A stretch of 64,000 bases of DNA from JASLZO01 sp965247995 (GTDB taxonomy: Bacteria > Chloroflexota > Dehalococcoidia > UBA6926): assembly GCA_965247995.1 (NCBI GenBank), contig OZ252041.1, positions 558,001 to 622,000 on the forward strand, given 5' to 3'. Below the pieces are notes generated by a model that saw only the letters and a program-made list of their open reading frames with translations, did not search any database and was not told where the DNA came from. A program made the position numbers and the translations under genes. The first letter of the stretch is position 1. Each line of letters starts with the position of its first letter. Of the stretch, positions 33,076 to 42,128 are shown in pieces.

Positions 33076-34799
33076 CCGCTACCCCTCAACCGCACATGGT
33101 ACGGGCCGCCCCAGGCGTGTCCGTCCAGATGATCCCGTCCGCCGCGACGCTCGAACGGCCCGCGGATTGGCTCGACCCCACCCAACTGAGCACACGTTTG
33201 GAGGCCACCGCCGCGCAGGTCCGGTCGCTGTTGACGTTCGTCTCGGAGGCCGATGGCGCGGACAAGACTTGGGAAGACTGGCGGATCGAAGGACGTGGAT
33301 GGGCCAGCGTCGGCGTGTTCGATCGTGCGGCCCACGCCTTCGGCGAGTCCGCCCGGTTGGCGCCCCGCAAAGGCCGCGTCGAGCTCTTTTTGGCACGCGG
33401 GGTAGCGCTCGCTGAGCTGGGCCGTCATGACGACGCGTTGGCAGCGTTCGGACACGCGGTCGACCTCGACAAGTCCCATCCCGGCGCCGCACACAACCGT
33501 GGGGTTACCCTTGCTCGCCTCGGCCGACACACCGAGGCACTAGCCGCACTAAACCGCGCCGTCCGTCTCCATGGAAATACACCAAAGTCCTACACCGCGC
33601 GCGCATCCGTGTTGAGCTCTCTAGGCCGAAATGAGGACGCCCTGACCGATATCGAACACGCGCTAACGCTGCGGCCTGACGACCCAGCGGCGTTGAACAA
33701 CCGTGGCAGCGTCCTCGTCCAGTTGGACCGGCTCGAAGAAGCGCTCCAGGTCTATGAACGAGTCCTCCAGCTCGACCCCACTCTCGCCGAGGCCGCGTAC
33801 AACCGAGCAAACGCGCTGGTGATCCGCGGCCGGATCGAGGACGCGATCCGTGCTTACCAACACGTCTTGAGTCTCCAGCCAACCCTTCCCGAGGCGCACA
33901 CCAGCTTGGCAAACGCGCTTATGCTCGCCGGGAGGTTGCAAGAGGCGCTGGACGCCCTCAACAGAGCGCTCGAACTTCGGCCAGCGTACCCGGAGGCGCT
34001 GTGTGGAAGCGCAACAGCGTTGATCGCCATGGGGAAAGCAGGGGAAGCGCTCCAGGCACTTGACCGGGCATTGGAGTTGAGACCGACCTACGCCGAAGCG
34101 CTGCTGCAGCAGGGAAACGCGCTCGTGCAGCTGGGTCGAGTCGAAGAGGCCCACGAGGTATTCGAGCGGGCCCTCGACCTGCGTCCCGCTGATCCAGACG
34201 CCTTCAACTTCCAAGGTGTCGCCCTTGCCCGGCAAGGACGCTTAGAAGAAGCCGTTGACGCGTTCGAATCGGCTCTTCAATTGGATCCATACCACGCGGA
34301 CGCCGAGAACAACCGCGGGAATGCCCTCATGGAACTCTCCCGGACCGAAGAGGCGCTCGCGTCATACGACCGAGTCCTCGAGAGTCGGCCCGACGACCCG
34401 GATGTCCACAACAACCGCGGCAACGCCCTCGCGCTGTTGGGGCGCCACGTCGACGCCTTGGAAGCGTTCGAACGCACGCTCCAGCTCCGACCGAACGATC
34501 CACAGCCCCATTACAACCGGGGCGCCGCGCTCGCCGACCTAGGCCGTTTGCCAGAGGCGCTCAACGCGTTCGACCGCGCGCTATGGCTCCAGCCAGACGA
34601 CTCGGATGCGCTGTTCTTTAAGGCCCGCGTCCATTCACGCATGGGTCAGGCGGAGGAATCGCTATCGTGGCTCGAGCGCGCCATCGCCACGAACGGCGAG
34701 GCACGGATGTGGGCCCGCACGAGCCCAGACCTTTCGTTCCTCCTCGATCACCCGCAATACGGCTTGCGCTTCCGGGCGCTGGTCGGAGGCGCAGCTTAA
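33063..34799 (+). CDS. Large soluble TPR-array protein
   Basis: 578 residues with no signal peptide or transmembrane helix. After about 95 residues of unassigned N-terminus, roughly 13 consecutive 34-residue TPR units follow with the W/LG-Y-A-F-A-P pattern (for example NNRGNALALLGRHVDALEAF). It ends with the same cap motif as the protein at 31131 (ARTSPDLSFLLDHPQYGLRF). The start overlaps the preceding membrane protein gene, giving coupled translation. A scaffold role is inference. Confidence 0.9.
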   Translation: MAQVTATPQPHMVRAAPGVSVQMIPSAATLERPADWLDPTQLSTRLEATAAQVRSLLTFVSEADGADKTWEDWRIEGRGWASVGVFDRAAHAFGESARLAPRKGRVELFLARGVALAELGRHDDALAAFGHAVDLDKSHPGAAHNRGVTLARLGRHTEALAALNRAVRLHGNTPKSYTARASVLSSLGRNEDALTDIEHALTLRPDDPAALNNRGSVLVQLDRLEEALQVYERVLQLDPTLAEAAYNRANALVIRGRIEDAIRAYQHVLSLQPTLPEAHTSLANALMLAGRLQEALDALNRALELRPAYPEALCGSATALIAMGKAGEALQALDRALELRPTYAEALLQQGNALVQLGRVEEAHEVFERALDLRPADPDAFNFQGVALARQGRLEEAVDAFESALQLDPYHADAENNRGNALMELSRTEEALASYDRVLESRPDDPDVHNNRGNALALLGRHVDALEAFERTLQLRPNDPQPHYNRGAALADLGRLPEALNAFDRALWLQPDDSDALFFKARVHSRMGQAEESLSWLERAIATNGEARMWARTSPDLSFLLDHPQYGLRFRALVGGAA

Positions 34800-34810
34800 G
34801 CAACGAGGAA

Positions 34811-34850
34811 CGCCGCCCCGGTTTCCCGAGGCGGCGCTTGTTCTTCTCGT
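34811..34850 (+). terminator. Terminator after the TPR cluster
   Basis: CGCCGCC and GGCGGCG (34811-34838, with an inner CGG/CCG) form the stem, followed by CTTGTTCTTCT. It starts 12 bases after the last TPR gene. Confidence 0.75.
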
Positions 34851-35256
34851 CGTCCCCGGCTTCGCTCGGGGTACTCCGTTTGCCGGAGCGATCCTAGGTC
34901 GGCGGACTATCCTCCTCCGCACCTTCCTCCCGGTGGCCAGCGGTTCGAGGCGATCGAGAGTGCATCATTCGCATCAGCTGCCCTCCTCACCGTGATCGCG
35001 AGGTATCCCTGACGGATCCCCTGCACCTTCATCCTACGTCTGGGACCGTCGATGTCAACATTGTGCCCCATTGCACGAACCAGTCGCAGACCCTGTTGCG
35101 CATGGATCAGCCCCGCAAGCCACGCAGCAGCTTCAATGCGCCATCGCACACCTGGAGCAGCTACAACTCGCGCCAAAGGCGGTTGCCGATCGCGCCACTT
35201 CGTGGTACTTTCGACTACGATACGGACGGATGTTCGTACACGAGAGGAGGTGGCGC
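34851..35256. other. Intergenic region of about 400 bases before the HU gene
   Basis: Open frames exist on both strands here, but none has a recognisable domain or a good start. The region must contain the HU promoter. I see no RNA gene or repeat. Confidence 0.45.
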
Positions 35257-35559
35257 ATGGCCACGACGCTTCGGAAGAGCGATATAGCGGGACGAGTGGC
35301 TGGACGGCTCCAAGGGACGCGTTCCCAGGGCGACAGCGCAGTCAACGCCGTGATCGATGCGATCCAGGACGCCCTCGCGGCCGGCGATCGCGTCGTCATC
35401 ACCGGCTTCGGCAGCTTCGAGGTCCGTCAGATCAAAGAGCGCGAGGTTCGGGTCATTCAGGGACCACGCAAGGGTCAACAAGTGAGCGTGCCTGCACACC
35501 TGCGGGTCGGGTTCTCCCCCGGGTCCGAGTTGACGAAAGCAGTACAAGGCAAGAGCTAG
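35257..35559 (+). CDS. HU/IHF-family DNA-binding protein
   Basis: 100 residues from ATG 35257, preceded by GAGGAGGTGG. The HU fold is clear: LRKSDIAGRVAGRL, then VNAVIDAIQDALAAGDRVVITGFGSFEVRQ, the arm region RVIQGPRKGQQVSVPAH and FSPGSELTKAV. The arm lacks the usual GRNPxTG motif and has GPRKGQQ in its place, which occurs in some HU-like proteins. It compacts and bends DNA without strict sequence choice. Confidence 0.94.
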   Translation: MATTLRKSDIAGRVAGRLQGTRSQGDSAVNAVIDAIQDALAAGDRVVITGFGSFEVRQIKEREVRVIQGPRKGQQVSVPAHLRVGFSPGSELTKAVQGKS

Positions 35560-35654
35560 CACGACAGCGCCTAGTTCGACCGGATTAGGCCCGACAGCGC
35601 ACCAACATCCCGGGGCGTATGCCTCGGTAGCTCAAACCCGCCCCTCCCATCGTG

Positions 35655-37076
35655 CTACTCCGGGTCGGGCGGGCACCTAAGGTGCCAGTCCGTCGCCCGT
35701 TGAAACGCGTGGCCGACGCGTAACACAGTCGCCTCGTCGAAGGCGCGGCCGACGATTTGCACCCCCACCGGCAGCCCCCGGGAATCGAACCCGCACGGGA
35801 CGTTCATTGCCGGCATCCCAAGCGCATTAAACGGAAACAAGTTCCGCGTCCGCGCCGCTGACGCCTCGATCTCAACCCCGCCGAGGTCAACCCTGGATTG
35901 CCCGAGCCGCGCCGCTGTATACGGGACAGTGGGCGTGACGAGCACATCGAACGACCGCATGAACTCCCGGACTGCGTCCTGGGTCCGCTGGCGTACCCGT
36001 TGGGCGTTCACAAGATCGACGGCACGGACCGCGACACCTTGCAGGAGTCGCTCGAAGATTGCCGGTGCGTAGTCGTGTGGCCGGTGCTGCATCCATGGGA
36101 GGTGATACGCAGCCGCTTCAGCCGGAAGCACCGTCGCCTGCATCGCCGGGAACGTCTCTACGAATGGCAGCTCTGTGTCCTTCACCTCAAGCTCGAGCCC
36201 GCTTAGCACCCCGATCGCATCTTCCACGATCCGTTTGACCTCGGAGTCGATCGGGTCCCAAAAATACGTACGCGGAACGCCGACCCGAAGACCGTCCACC
36301 GAGTCATCCAACCTGGAGACGTAGTCCGGCACGGGTGACGGGCTCGTGGACGGATCATGCGGGTCGTGGCCCGCGATCGCCCGAAGAACAATCGCCGCAT
36401 CCTCAACGGACCGCGTCAGCGGCCCAACATGGTCCAAGGACCACGCTAACGGCACGACGCCGTAGCGGCTTACCCTCCCGTAGGTAGGCTTCAGTCCCGT
36501 GACACCACAGAAATGCGCGGGGTTCCGGATTGAAGCCGCAGTGTCCGTCCCCAGCGCCGCGTACGCGAGCGATGCGGCCGTTGCAGCACCCGATCCGCCA
36601 CTGGAACCACCTGCGCTCCTCCCCAGGTCCCACGGGTTGTGCACCGTGCCGTAGTGCAGGTTCTCGTTCGTTCCCCCGAACGCGAACTCGTCCATGTTCG
36701 TCTTTCCAACGATCACAGCGCCTGCGTCTCGGAGCTTCTTGACCGCAGTCGAGTCCTTACCCGGTCGCCACTCACCCAAGATGCTCGAGCCCGCGCTCGT
36801 CCGGTCGTCCTCTGTCGCGAAGAGGTCTTTGACGGCCACCGGTACGCCGTGCAGCGGGCCTGGTTGCCTCCCCGCCCGGAGCAGCGCGTCGGCTATGTCG
36901 GCGGACGCCAGCACCCGATCGGGTTGAACCGAGATATACGCGTTGATGTGGGGTTGCACCCGATCGATCCGCGCAAGCAGCGCCTCCGTCACCTCCCGTG
37001 ACGAGACGTCTCCTGCCCGAATGAGCCGCGAAACTTCGGCCAACGAGAGGAGCGGAAGGTCCGTCATATGGTCCAA
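35655..37076 (-). CDS. Amidase-signature enzyme, copy 1 (altered glycine pair)
   Basis: 473 residues. The Lys of the Ser-cisSer-Lys triad is in VAVKDLF (near residue 83), and the Gly/Ser-rich loop GGSSGGSGAA holds the cis-Ser. At the nucleophile, the usual D-T-G-G-S-I-R is D-T-A-A-S-I-R: the Ser remains, but the two Gly before it are Ala. This position contributes to the oxyanion hole, so activity or substrate range may differ from copy 2. The enzyme follows copy 2 by 7 bases and is clearly a tandem duplicate. It is GatA-like in sequence, but the operon has no gatB. Confidence 0.9.
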   Translation of the reverse strand: MDHMTDLPLLSLAEVSRLIRAGDVSSREVTEALLARIDRVQPHINAYISVQPDRVLASADIADALLRAGRQPGPLHGVPVAVKDLFATEDDRTSAGSSILGEWRPGKDSTAVKKLRDAGAVIVGKTNMDEFAFGGTNENLHYGTVHNPWDLGRSAGGSSGGSGAATAASLAYAALGTDTAASIRNPAHFCGVTGLKPTYGRVSRYGVVPLAWSLDHVGPLTRSVEDAAIVLRAIAGHDPHDPSTSPSPVPDYVSRLDDSVDGLRVGVPRTYFWDPIDSEVKRIVEDAIGVLSGLELEVKDTELPFVETFPAMQATVLPAEAAAYHLPWMQHRPHDYAPAIFERLLQGVAVRAVDLVNAQRVRQRTQDAVREFMRSFDVLVTPTVPYTAARLGQSRVDLGGVEIEASAARTRNLFPFNALGMPAMNVPCGFDSRGLPVGVQIVGRAFDEATVLRVGHAFQRATDWHLRCPPDPE

Positions 37077-37083
37077 AAAACGA

Positions 37084-38505
37084 TCACGCCGTCGTGTCTC
37101 CTGGAGGCCGCCATTCGTGCCAGTCGGTCGCCTGTTGGTACGTATGACCGAGACGGAGGATCAGGGCTTCCTCGAACGGGCGGCCCGCGATCTGTAGTCC
37201 GATCGGCAACTCCTGTGAGTCAAACCCGCATGGCACCGTGAGCGCCGGGAACCCCAAGAGGTTGAACGGGCTCATGTTCCGTGTCAGCGCCCTCGTGGTC
37301 TCTAACTGCGTGCCGCCCGCGTCGATCCGGCTTTCGCCGATCGTAGGGGCGACCACGGGGAGCGTGGGCATCACCAGGGCGTCGATTCGCCCAAGGAGCG
37401 CCTGCGCGTCAGATCGGAGCGCTGCCCGTCCGCGCTGAGCGTTCACGTAATCGACGGCAGACGTGAGGGCACCCTGGAGAAGCCCAGTCTTCACTCGGGG
37501 CGAATAGTCACTCGCCTCGGGCCCTCGGAGCCACCGCTGGTGATACGCGGCCGCCTCCGACACGATGATCGGCTGTAGCGATGGGAGGAGGTCCGCCCGG
37601 GGAAACGTCACTTCGACGATCCGGCACCCGGCCTGCCCAAGGACATCGATCGCACCGCGTACCGCGCGCTCGACCTCCGGTTGAATCGGCTCCCAGAACG
37701 GCGCTCCCGGAACACCGACCGTCAACCGCTCCATCGGGCCTTCGATGCCCGCGACGTAATCGGGCACCGGCCGTTGACTCGACGCCGGATCCAACGGGTC
37801 GTACCCAGCGATCGCCTGCAGCACAATCGCCGTGTCCTCGACCGTTCGCGTCAGCGGTCCAACATGGTCCAACGACCACGCCAGTGGCACCACGCCGTAC
37901 CGGCTCACTCGTCCGTACGTTGGTTTCAGGCCAACGACGCCACACAGAGCCGCCGGAATCCTGACCGAACCGCCGGTGTCGGTGCCCAGTGAGGCGTACC
38001 CCATTCCGGCAGCAACCGACGCTCCGGACCCCCCGCTGGACCCGCCCGGTATGCGTTCGGGATCCCATGGGTTCCGCGTGTCGCCGTAGAAAGGGTTTTC
38101 CGTCGTTACCCCAAACGCGAACTCGTGCATGTTCGCCTTACCGACCAGTACGGCCCCCGCTTGCCGCAATCGAGTAACCACAGTTGCATCGTGATCGGGA
38201 ATCCAGTCGCCCAGGATTTTCGATCCTGCCGTGGTCCGGATGCCCTTCGTCGCGAAAATATCCTTGACGTTGACTGGCACGCCATGAAGCGGCCCAAGGT
38301 CCTGACCAGCTCGCAAGAGGTGGTCGGCGGCTTCTGAGGCCTGCAACGCTTGGCCTCGTAGGAGCGTCACGAAGCTGTTGATCGTGTCGTCCTCATGCGC
38401 AATCGTCTCGAAGACCTCTTCGGTCGCGTGCGTGGACGCGACCTCACCGGAGTGGATCCGGCGCGAGAGCTCGGCCAGCGAGAGGCCCGCGCGTTCTTCT
38501 TGCAC
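37084..38505 (-). CDS. Amidase-signature enzyme, copy 2 (canonical site)
   Basis: 473 residues, the same length as copy 1. It has the full amidase signature: Lys in VNVKDIFATKG, the cis-Ser loop GGSSGGSGASVAAG and the nucleophile motif GTDTGGSVRIPA. It hydrolyses an amide bond; the substrate is unknown. It starts 9 bases after the small GatC-like gene and precedes copy 1 by 7 bases. A GatCAB role is unlikely because gatB is absent here and the GatC-like partner is very short. Confidence 0.92.
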   Translation of the reverse strand: MQEERAGLSLAELSRRIHSGEVASTHATEEVFETIAHEDDTINSFVTLLRGQALQASEAADHLLRAGQDLGPLHGVPVNVKDIFATKGIRTTAGSKILGDWIPDHDATVVTRLRQAGAVLVGKANMHEFAFGVTTENPFYGDTRNPWDPERIPGGSSGGSGASVAAGMGYASLGTDTGGSVRIPAALCGVVGLKPTYGRVSRYGVVPLAWSLDHVGPLTRTVEDTAIVLQAIAGYDPLDPASSQRPVPDYVAGIEGPMERLTVGVPGAPFWEPIQPEVERAVRGAIDVLGQAGCRIVEVTFPRADLLPSLQPIIVSEAAAYHQRWLRGPEASDYSPRVKTGLLQGALTSAVDYVNAQRGRAALRSDAQALLGRIDALVMPTLPVVAPTIGESRIDAGGTQLETTRALTRNMSPFNLLGFPALTVPCGFDSQELPIGLQIAGRPFEEALILRLGHTYQQATDWHEWRPPGDTTA

Positions 38506-38514
38506 AGGGAAGCC

Positions 38515-38706
38515 CTACTCCTGGTCCGGTCGATAAACGGGCGCAGGGTCCGACATGCCGAGGTCCAATTCGTCGAGGACTTCCATCGCGTCGACCGAAA
38601 CCTCCAACCGTCGGAGGACAGCCTCCAACGTCGCCTCGTCCGCCTCAATCCCTACCAGGGAGAGTTGGCGCTTCAAGTCGTCTAGCGTCGGTTTACCGCG
38701 TGCCAT
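38515..38706 (-). CDS. Short GatC/AtzG-like amidase partner
   Basis: 63 residues, mostly helical, ending in MSDPAPVYRPDQE. The final P-V-Y-R-P-D matches the PVFRPD tail that GatC wraps around GatA, while the N-terminal helices are shorter than in GatC (about 95 residues). AtzG-type proteins of similar size stabilise amidases such as AtzE. The gene opens the operon of two amidases. The function is inferred from the tail motif and position. Confidence 0.75.
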   Translation of the reverse strand: MARGKPTLDDLKRQLSLVGIEADEATLEAVLRRLEVSVDAMEVLDELDLGMSDPAPVYRPDQE

Positions 38707-38860
38707 GTGGCGATTGACCCCCAGATTGAATCTGCCACTCCATCATACAAGTGCCAATCGTGATATAGAGAGTTTCTATGTCAGGTATCAGCATTGCCTT
38801 TGGTTGCTACGATTGAACGCGCTTCGGACAGAAGCCCATCCCAACCGAACGGACACCAAC

Positions 38861-39877
38861 GTGAACGGCGGCGCGAACGACACCCTCACAGCTGTCCCCG
38901 GAGTGCGCGTCGGCCACTGGACGAACGCCGACGCCGCGACCGGTTGCACCGTCGTACTCGTACCCGAGTACGGTGCAATCGCCGGTGCCGAAGTTCGTGG
39001 CGCCGCACCGGGCACCCGTGAGACTGACCTGCTCAAAGTCGGCACGCTCGTCGAGCGAGTTCATGGCATCGTGCTTGGGGGCGGCAGCGCGTTTGGTCTG
39101 GCAGCGGCAGACGGCGTCATGCGGTTCCTCGAGGAGGCCGGAGTCGGGTTCCCGGTGCGTTCCGGCGTCGTCCCGATCGTTCCGGCCGCCATCATCTTCG
39201 ACCTCGCCATCGGCCGCGCCGACGTCCGGCCAGGCTCGACCGAGGGCTACGAAGCTGCAGCAACAGCCGCAACCCATCCCGTACCGCTTGGCAGCGTCGG
39301 TGGAGGCGCCGGCGCGACCGTCGCCAAGGCCCTCGGACCCACGGCCTCCCTCAAAGGCGGTACCGGGTCCGCGGTATGCCGGCTTCCCGGCGGGTACACC
39401 ATCGGTGCACTCATGGTCGTCAATGCGTTCGGCGACATCGTGGACCCTGAAACGGCCCAGGTCATCGCCGCTCCCCGCTCCCCGGAGACCGGGCGGTTCG
39501 AGGACACCCGTCAGGTCCTCCTTCGCGGAGAGCAGCCGGGCCGGCAGAGCGCCTACGCCGCCGCGCCTTCGTCCGACAACACCAACACGACGATCGGCGT
39601 CGTCGCCACCGACGCCCCGTTGACGGTGGAACAGGCGAACCGGATCGCAATCATGGCCCACAGCGGCATCGCCCGGTCGGTGCGCCCCTCGTACGGCATG
39701 GGGGACGGCGACACCCTCTTCGTCGTGTCGACGGCCCCGCCCGACGCTCCGACCGACCACCCGCTCAACCTGACAGCCGTTGGGGCTACCGCAGCGTGGA
39801 TGGTGGAACGCGCAGTCGTGAACGGCGTGCAGTCCGCGACCGGCCTCGCCGGCGTCCCTGCCGTATCCGAGATTTAA
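38861..39877 (+). CDS. P1-family (S58) self-processing peptidase
   Basis: 338 residues from GTG 38861; the open frame further upstream overlaps the divergent amidase-partner gene and is unlikely to be translated. The N-terminus TAVPGVRVGHWTNADAATGCT and the segment GIVLGGGSAFGLAAADGVM are typical of the DmpA/NylC family. The autocleavage and nucleophile site is DNTNTTIGVVATDAP, where cleavage before the Thr would give alpha and beta chains. Members hydrolyse D-amino-acid or beta-peptide amides and nylon oligomers; the natural substrate here is unknown. Confidence 0.92.
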   Translation: MNGGANDTLTAVPGVRVGHWTNADAATGCTVVLVPEYGAIAGAEVRGAAPGTRETDLLKVGTLVERVHGIVLGGGSAFGLAAADGVMRFLEEAGVGFPVRSGVVPIVPAAIIFDLAIGRADVRPGSTEGYEAAATAATHPVPLGSVGGGAGATVAKALGPTASLKGGTGSAVCRLPGGYTIGALMVVNAFGDIVDPETAQVIAAPRSPETGRFEDTRQVLLRGEQPGRQSAYAAAPSSDNTNTTIGVVATDAPLTVEQANRIAIMAHSGIARSVRPSYGMGDGDTLFVVSTAPPDAPTDHPLNLTAVGATAAWMVERAVVNGVQSATGLAGVPAVSEI

Positions 39878-39888
39878 GGGCACCCCAC

Positions 39889-40797
39889 GTGGCCACTGCT
39901 CCACCTTCCCAGACCACCATCGGGTTCATTGGTGCGGGGACCGTAGGTACAGCGTTGGCATCCCTGCTGGCCCAATCCGGCTACAACGTCGCCCAGGTCG
40001 CAAGCCGCACCCGTGCTTCCGCCGAGCGGCTCGCGGAGTCAGCTAGGGGCTGCGTCGTGGTGGACCACCCAGACGTCGTGGGCGCAACCTGTGACCTCGT
40101 ATTCCTCACCGTCCCGGACGACGCCATCGGATCTGTGTGCTCCTCGATCACGTGGCGTCCAACGACGGCGGTCGTGCATTGCTCCGGGGCCACACCGCTG
40201 GACTCGTTGGCTGCCGCCGAAACCGCCGGCGCCGCCGTCGGGGCGTTCCACCCGTTGCAGACCTTCGCCAGCATCTCGCGTGGCAGAGCGCTTCTTCCTG
40301 GGTCGTCCATTGCGGTGGAGACGCCACACCCCGACCTACGGCGGACGCTTTACACCATCGCTGCGGACTTAGGGTGTCACCCATTCGATCTGCAACCCCA
40401 TTCCCGCGCCCTGTATCATGTGTCTGCCGTGATGGCGTCCAACCTGTTGGTGACGCTCCTTGCGGACGCGGCTGAGTTGTGGGGGCAATTCGGGTTCGAT
40501 CGATCGAGTGGCCTGCACGCGTTACTGCCGTTGGCTCGTGGGACCATGAGCAATTTGGAAAGTGAAGGGCTTCCCGGAGCCCTGACAGGACCAGTGGCGA
40601 GAGGTGATGTTGGAACGGTGAAAGCGAATCTGCATGCACTGCGCGGACATTCGCGCGACGTCATTGCCGCATATCGCGCAATGACCCGAAGGACATTGGA
40701 ACTCGCACGCGAGCGTGGCACGATCACAGAGGACGCAGAGGCCGGAATCCTCGCCTTGCTGGAGGGCGAGCCGATGCAGGGGGTGTTGGAACGATGA
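39889..40797 (+). CDS. Rossmann/DUF2520 reductase, likely ketopantoate reductase (PanG-like)
   Basis: 302 residues from GTG 39889. The NAD(P)-binding motif is IGFIGAGTVGTALASLL (near residue 8), and the C-terminal half is the DUF2520 helical domain (LYHVSAVMASNLLVTLLADA). It overlaps panD by 4 bases (ATGA) and panB follows, so it sits where panE or panG would act: reduction of ketopantoate to pantoate with NADPH. PanG of some bacteria is, as I recall, of this COG5495/DUF2520 type. No panC is nearby. The assignment is mostly contextual. Confidence 0.75.
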   Translation: MATAPPSQTTIGFIGAGTVGTALASLLAQSGYNVAQVASRTRASAERLAESARGCVVVDHPDVVGATCDLVFLTVPDDAIGSVCSSITWRPTTAVVHCSGATPLDSLAAAETAGAAVGAFHPLQTFASISRGRALLPGSSIAVETPHPDLRRTLYTIAADLGCHPFDLQPHSRALYHVSAVMASNLLVTLLADAAELWGQFGFDRSSGLHALLPLARGTMSNLESEGLPGALTGPVARGDVGTVKANLHALRGHSRDVIAAYRAMTRRTLELARERGTITEDAEAGILALLEGEPMQGVLER

Positions 40798-41180
40798 TTC
40801 GGACGATGCTCGCCGGGAAGATCCACCGAGCCACGGTCACCCAGGCCAACGTGGACTATGAAGGGTCAGTCACGATCGATCCTGACCTCATGGACGCTTC
40901 TGGCATCCTGCCGTATGAGATGGTCCACCTCCTCGATATCACCAACGGCGCTCGCCTCGAGACGTACGCGATCGCTGGCACGCGCGGTTCAGGCGAGATC
41001 TGCGTGAACGGAGCCGCCGGCCTGCTCGTGCGAGACCGCGACCTCGTGATCATCCTGCACTATGTTCAGATCACAGACGAGGACGAGGCCTGTCGGATCC
41101 GGCCCAAAGTCGTCCGCGTCGACCGCAAGAACCGCATCGTCTCAACGTCGGACAAGATCGAAGCGAACAGCTACTACTAG
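40794..41180 (+). CDS. panD: Aspartate 1-decarboxylase
   Basis: 128 residues, a usual length. The self-processing site YEGSVTID (Gly-Ser at 24-25) is intact and makes the pyruvoyl group. The start MIRTMLAGKIHRATVTQ and the segment CVNGAAGLLVRDRDLVIIL are typical. It makes beta-alanine from aspartate for pantothenate. It overlaps the upstream reductase gene and is followed after 28 bases by panB. Confidence 0.97.
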   Translation: MIRTMLAGKIHRATVTQANVDYEGSVTIDPDLMDASGILPYEMVHLLDITNGARLETYAIAGTRGSGEICVNGAAGLLVRDRDLVIILHYVQITDEDEACRIRPKVVRVDRKNRIVSTSDKIEANSYY

Positions 41181-41208
41181 GCCCCGCTGGCCCAAGCACG
41201 ACCCCGCC

Positions 41209-42057
41209 ATGCGAGTCACCGTCCAGGACATCCTCGCATTCAAGAAGCGCGGCGAGCGCTTCCCGATGTTGACGGCCTACGACTATCCGACGGCCAAGAT
41301 CGTCGACGAAGCCGGAGTGCCGCTGATCCTCGTCGGAGACAGCCTCGGTAACGTTGTCTTGGGTTATGACTCCACCGTCTTTGTGACCATGGACGTCATG
41401 GTCCATCACACCGCCGCCGTCGTCCGTGGGGCCAAACGCGCGCTCGTGATCGGCGACATGCCGTTCATGAGCTACCAGACCGGGCCGACCACCGCCCTTG
41501 AGAACGCCGCTCGCTTCCTCCGCGAAGCCGGCGCACAGGGAGTGAAGCTCGAGGGCGGAGAAGTAATGGAGGAAACGATCGCCGCGCTCGTCCAGCGTGG
41601 CGTACCGGTCATGGGCCATATCGGATTCACGCCCCAGTCCGCGTACCAGATCGGCCAACGAGTCCAAGGACGGACTGTCGATGCCGCCGAGGCTCTGGTC
41701 AAAGACGCCCGCGCCGTCGAACGGGCAGGAGCGTTCGCAGTCGTCCTCGAACTCGTCCCAGCGGAGCTCGCGCAACTAATCACCGAGTGCCTCTCGATCC
41801 CAACCATCGGGATCGGGGCCGGTCCTGACTGTGACGCGCAGGTGCAGGTCATTAGCGACATGCTCGGCCTTTATACGGACTTCGTTCCCAGGCACGCCAA
41901 ACAGTTCGCACAACTGGCCGCAACCATGCAGTCAGCCGTGACGACCTACGCGGACGAGGTCCGCGGCGGTACCTTCCCAACCCAGGAAAACAGCAGTTCG
42001 CTCAAAGCGGACGTACTGGCCGAACTTCGAGAGCGTCTCACCGAGTCCTCGCGCTAG
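41209..42057 (+). CDS. panB: 3-methyl-2-oxobutanoate hydroxymethyltransferase
   Basis: 282 residues from ATG 41209, chosen because it matches the family N-terminus (TVQDILAFKKRGERFPMLTAYDYPTA in two pieces); the longer frame overlaps panD. Key segments are LVGDSLGNVVLGYDST (metal-binding Asp), MPFMSYQ, VKLEGG, GHIGFTPQS and IGIGAGPDCDAQV. It makes ketopantoate from ketoisovalerate and methylene-tetrahydrofolate. With the reductase and panD it forms most of the pantothenate pathway. Confidence 0.97.
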   Translation: MRVTVQDILAFKKRGERFPMLTAYDYPTAKIVDEAGVPLILVGDSLGNVVLGYDSTVFVTMDVMVHHTAAVVRGAKRALVIGDMPFMSYQTGPTTALENAARFLREAGAQGVKLEGGEVMEETIAALVQRGVPVMGHIGFTPQSAYQIGQRVQGRTVDAAEALVKDARAVERAGAFAVVLELVPAELAQLITECLSIPTIGIGAGPDCDAQVQVISDMLGLYTDFVPRHAKQFAQLAATMQSAVTTYADEVRGGTFPTQENSSSLKADVLAELRERLTESSR

Positions 42058-42128
42058 CGCTGGGCAGCGTCCGTCGGGATCCTACACCCAAGACCCTGAT
42101 GTCCACGCTCCGACGCGAGGCCCACGCA

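Noticed and set aside
34907..35176. Minus-strand 89-codon frame upstream of HU
   Set aside because: I tested it for similarity to metal-sensing repressors and found no support in any frame.
38555..38860. N-terminal extension of the P1 peptidase
   Set aside because: It overlaps the divergent GatC-like gene and is not similar to P1 peptidases; GTG 38861 fits the family start.
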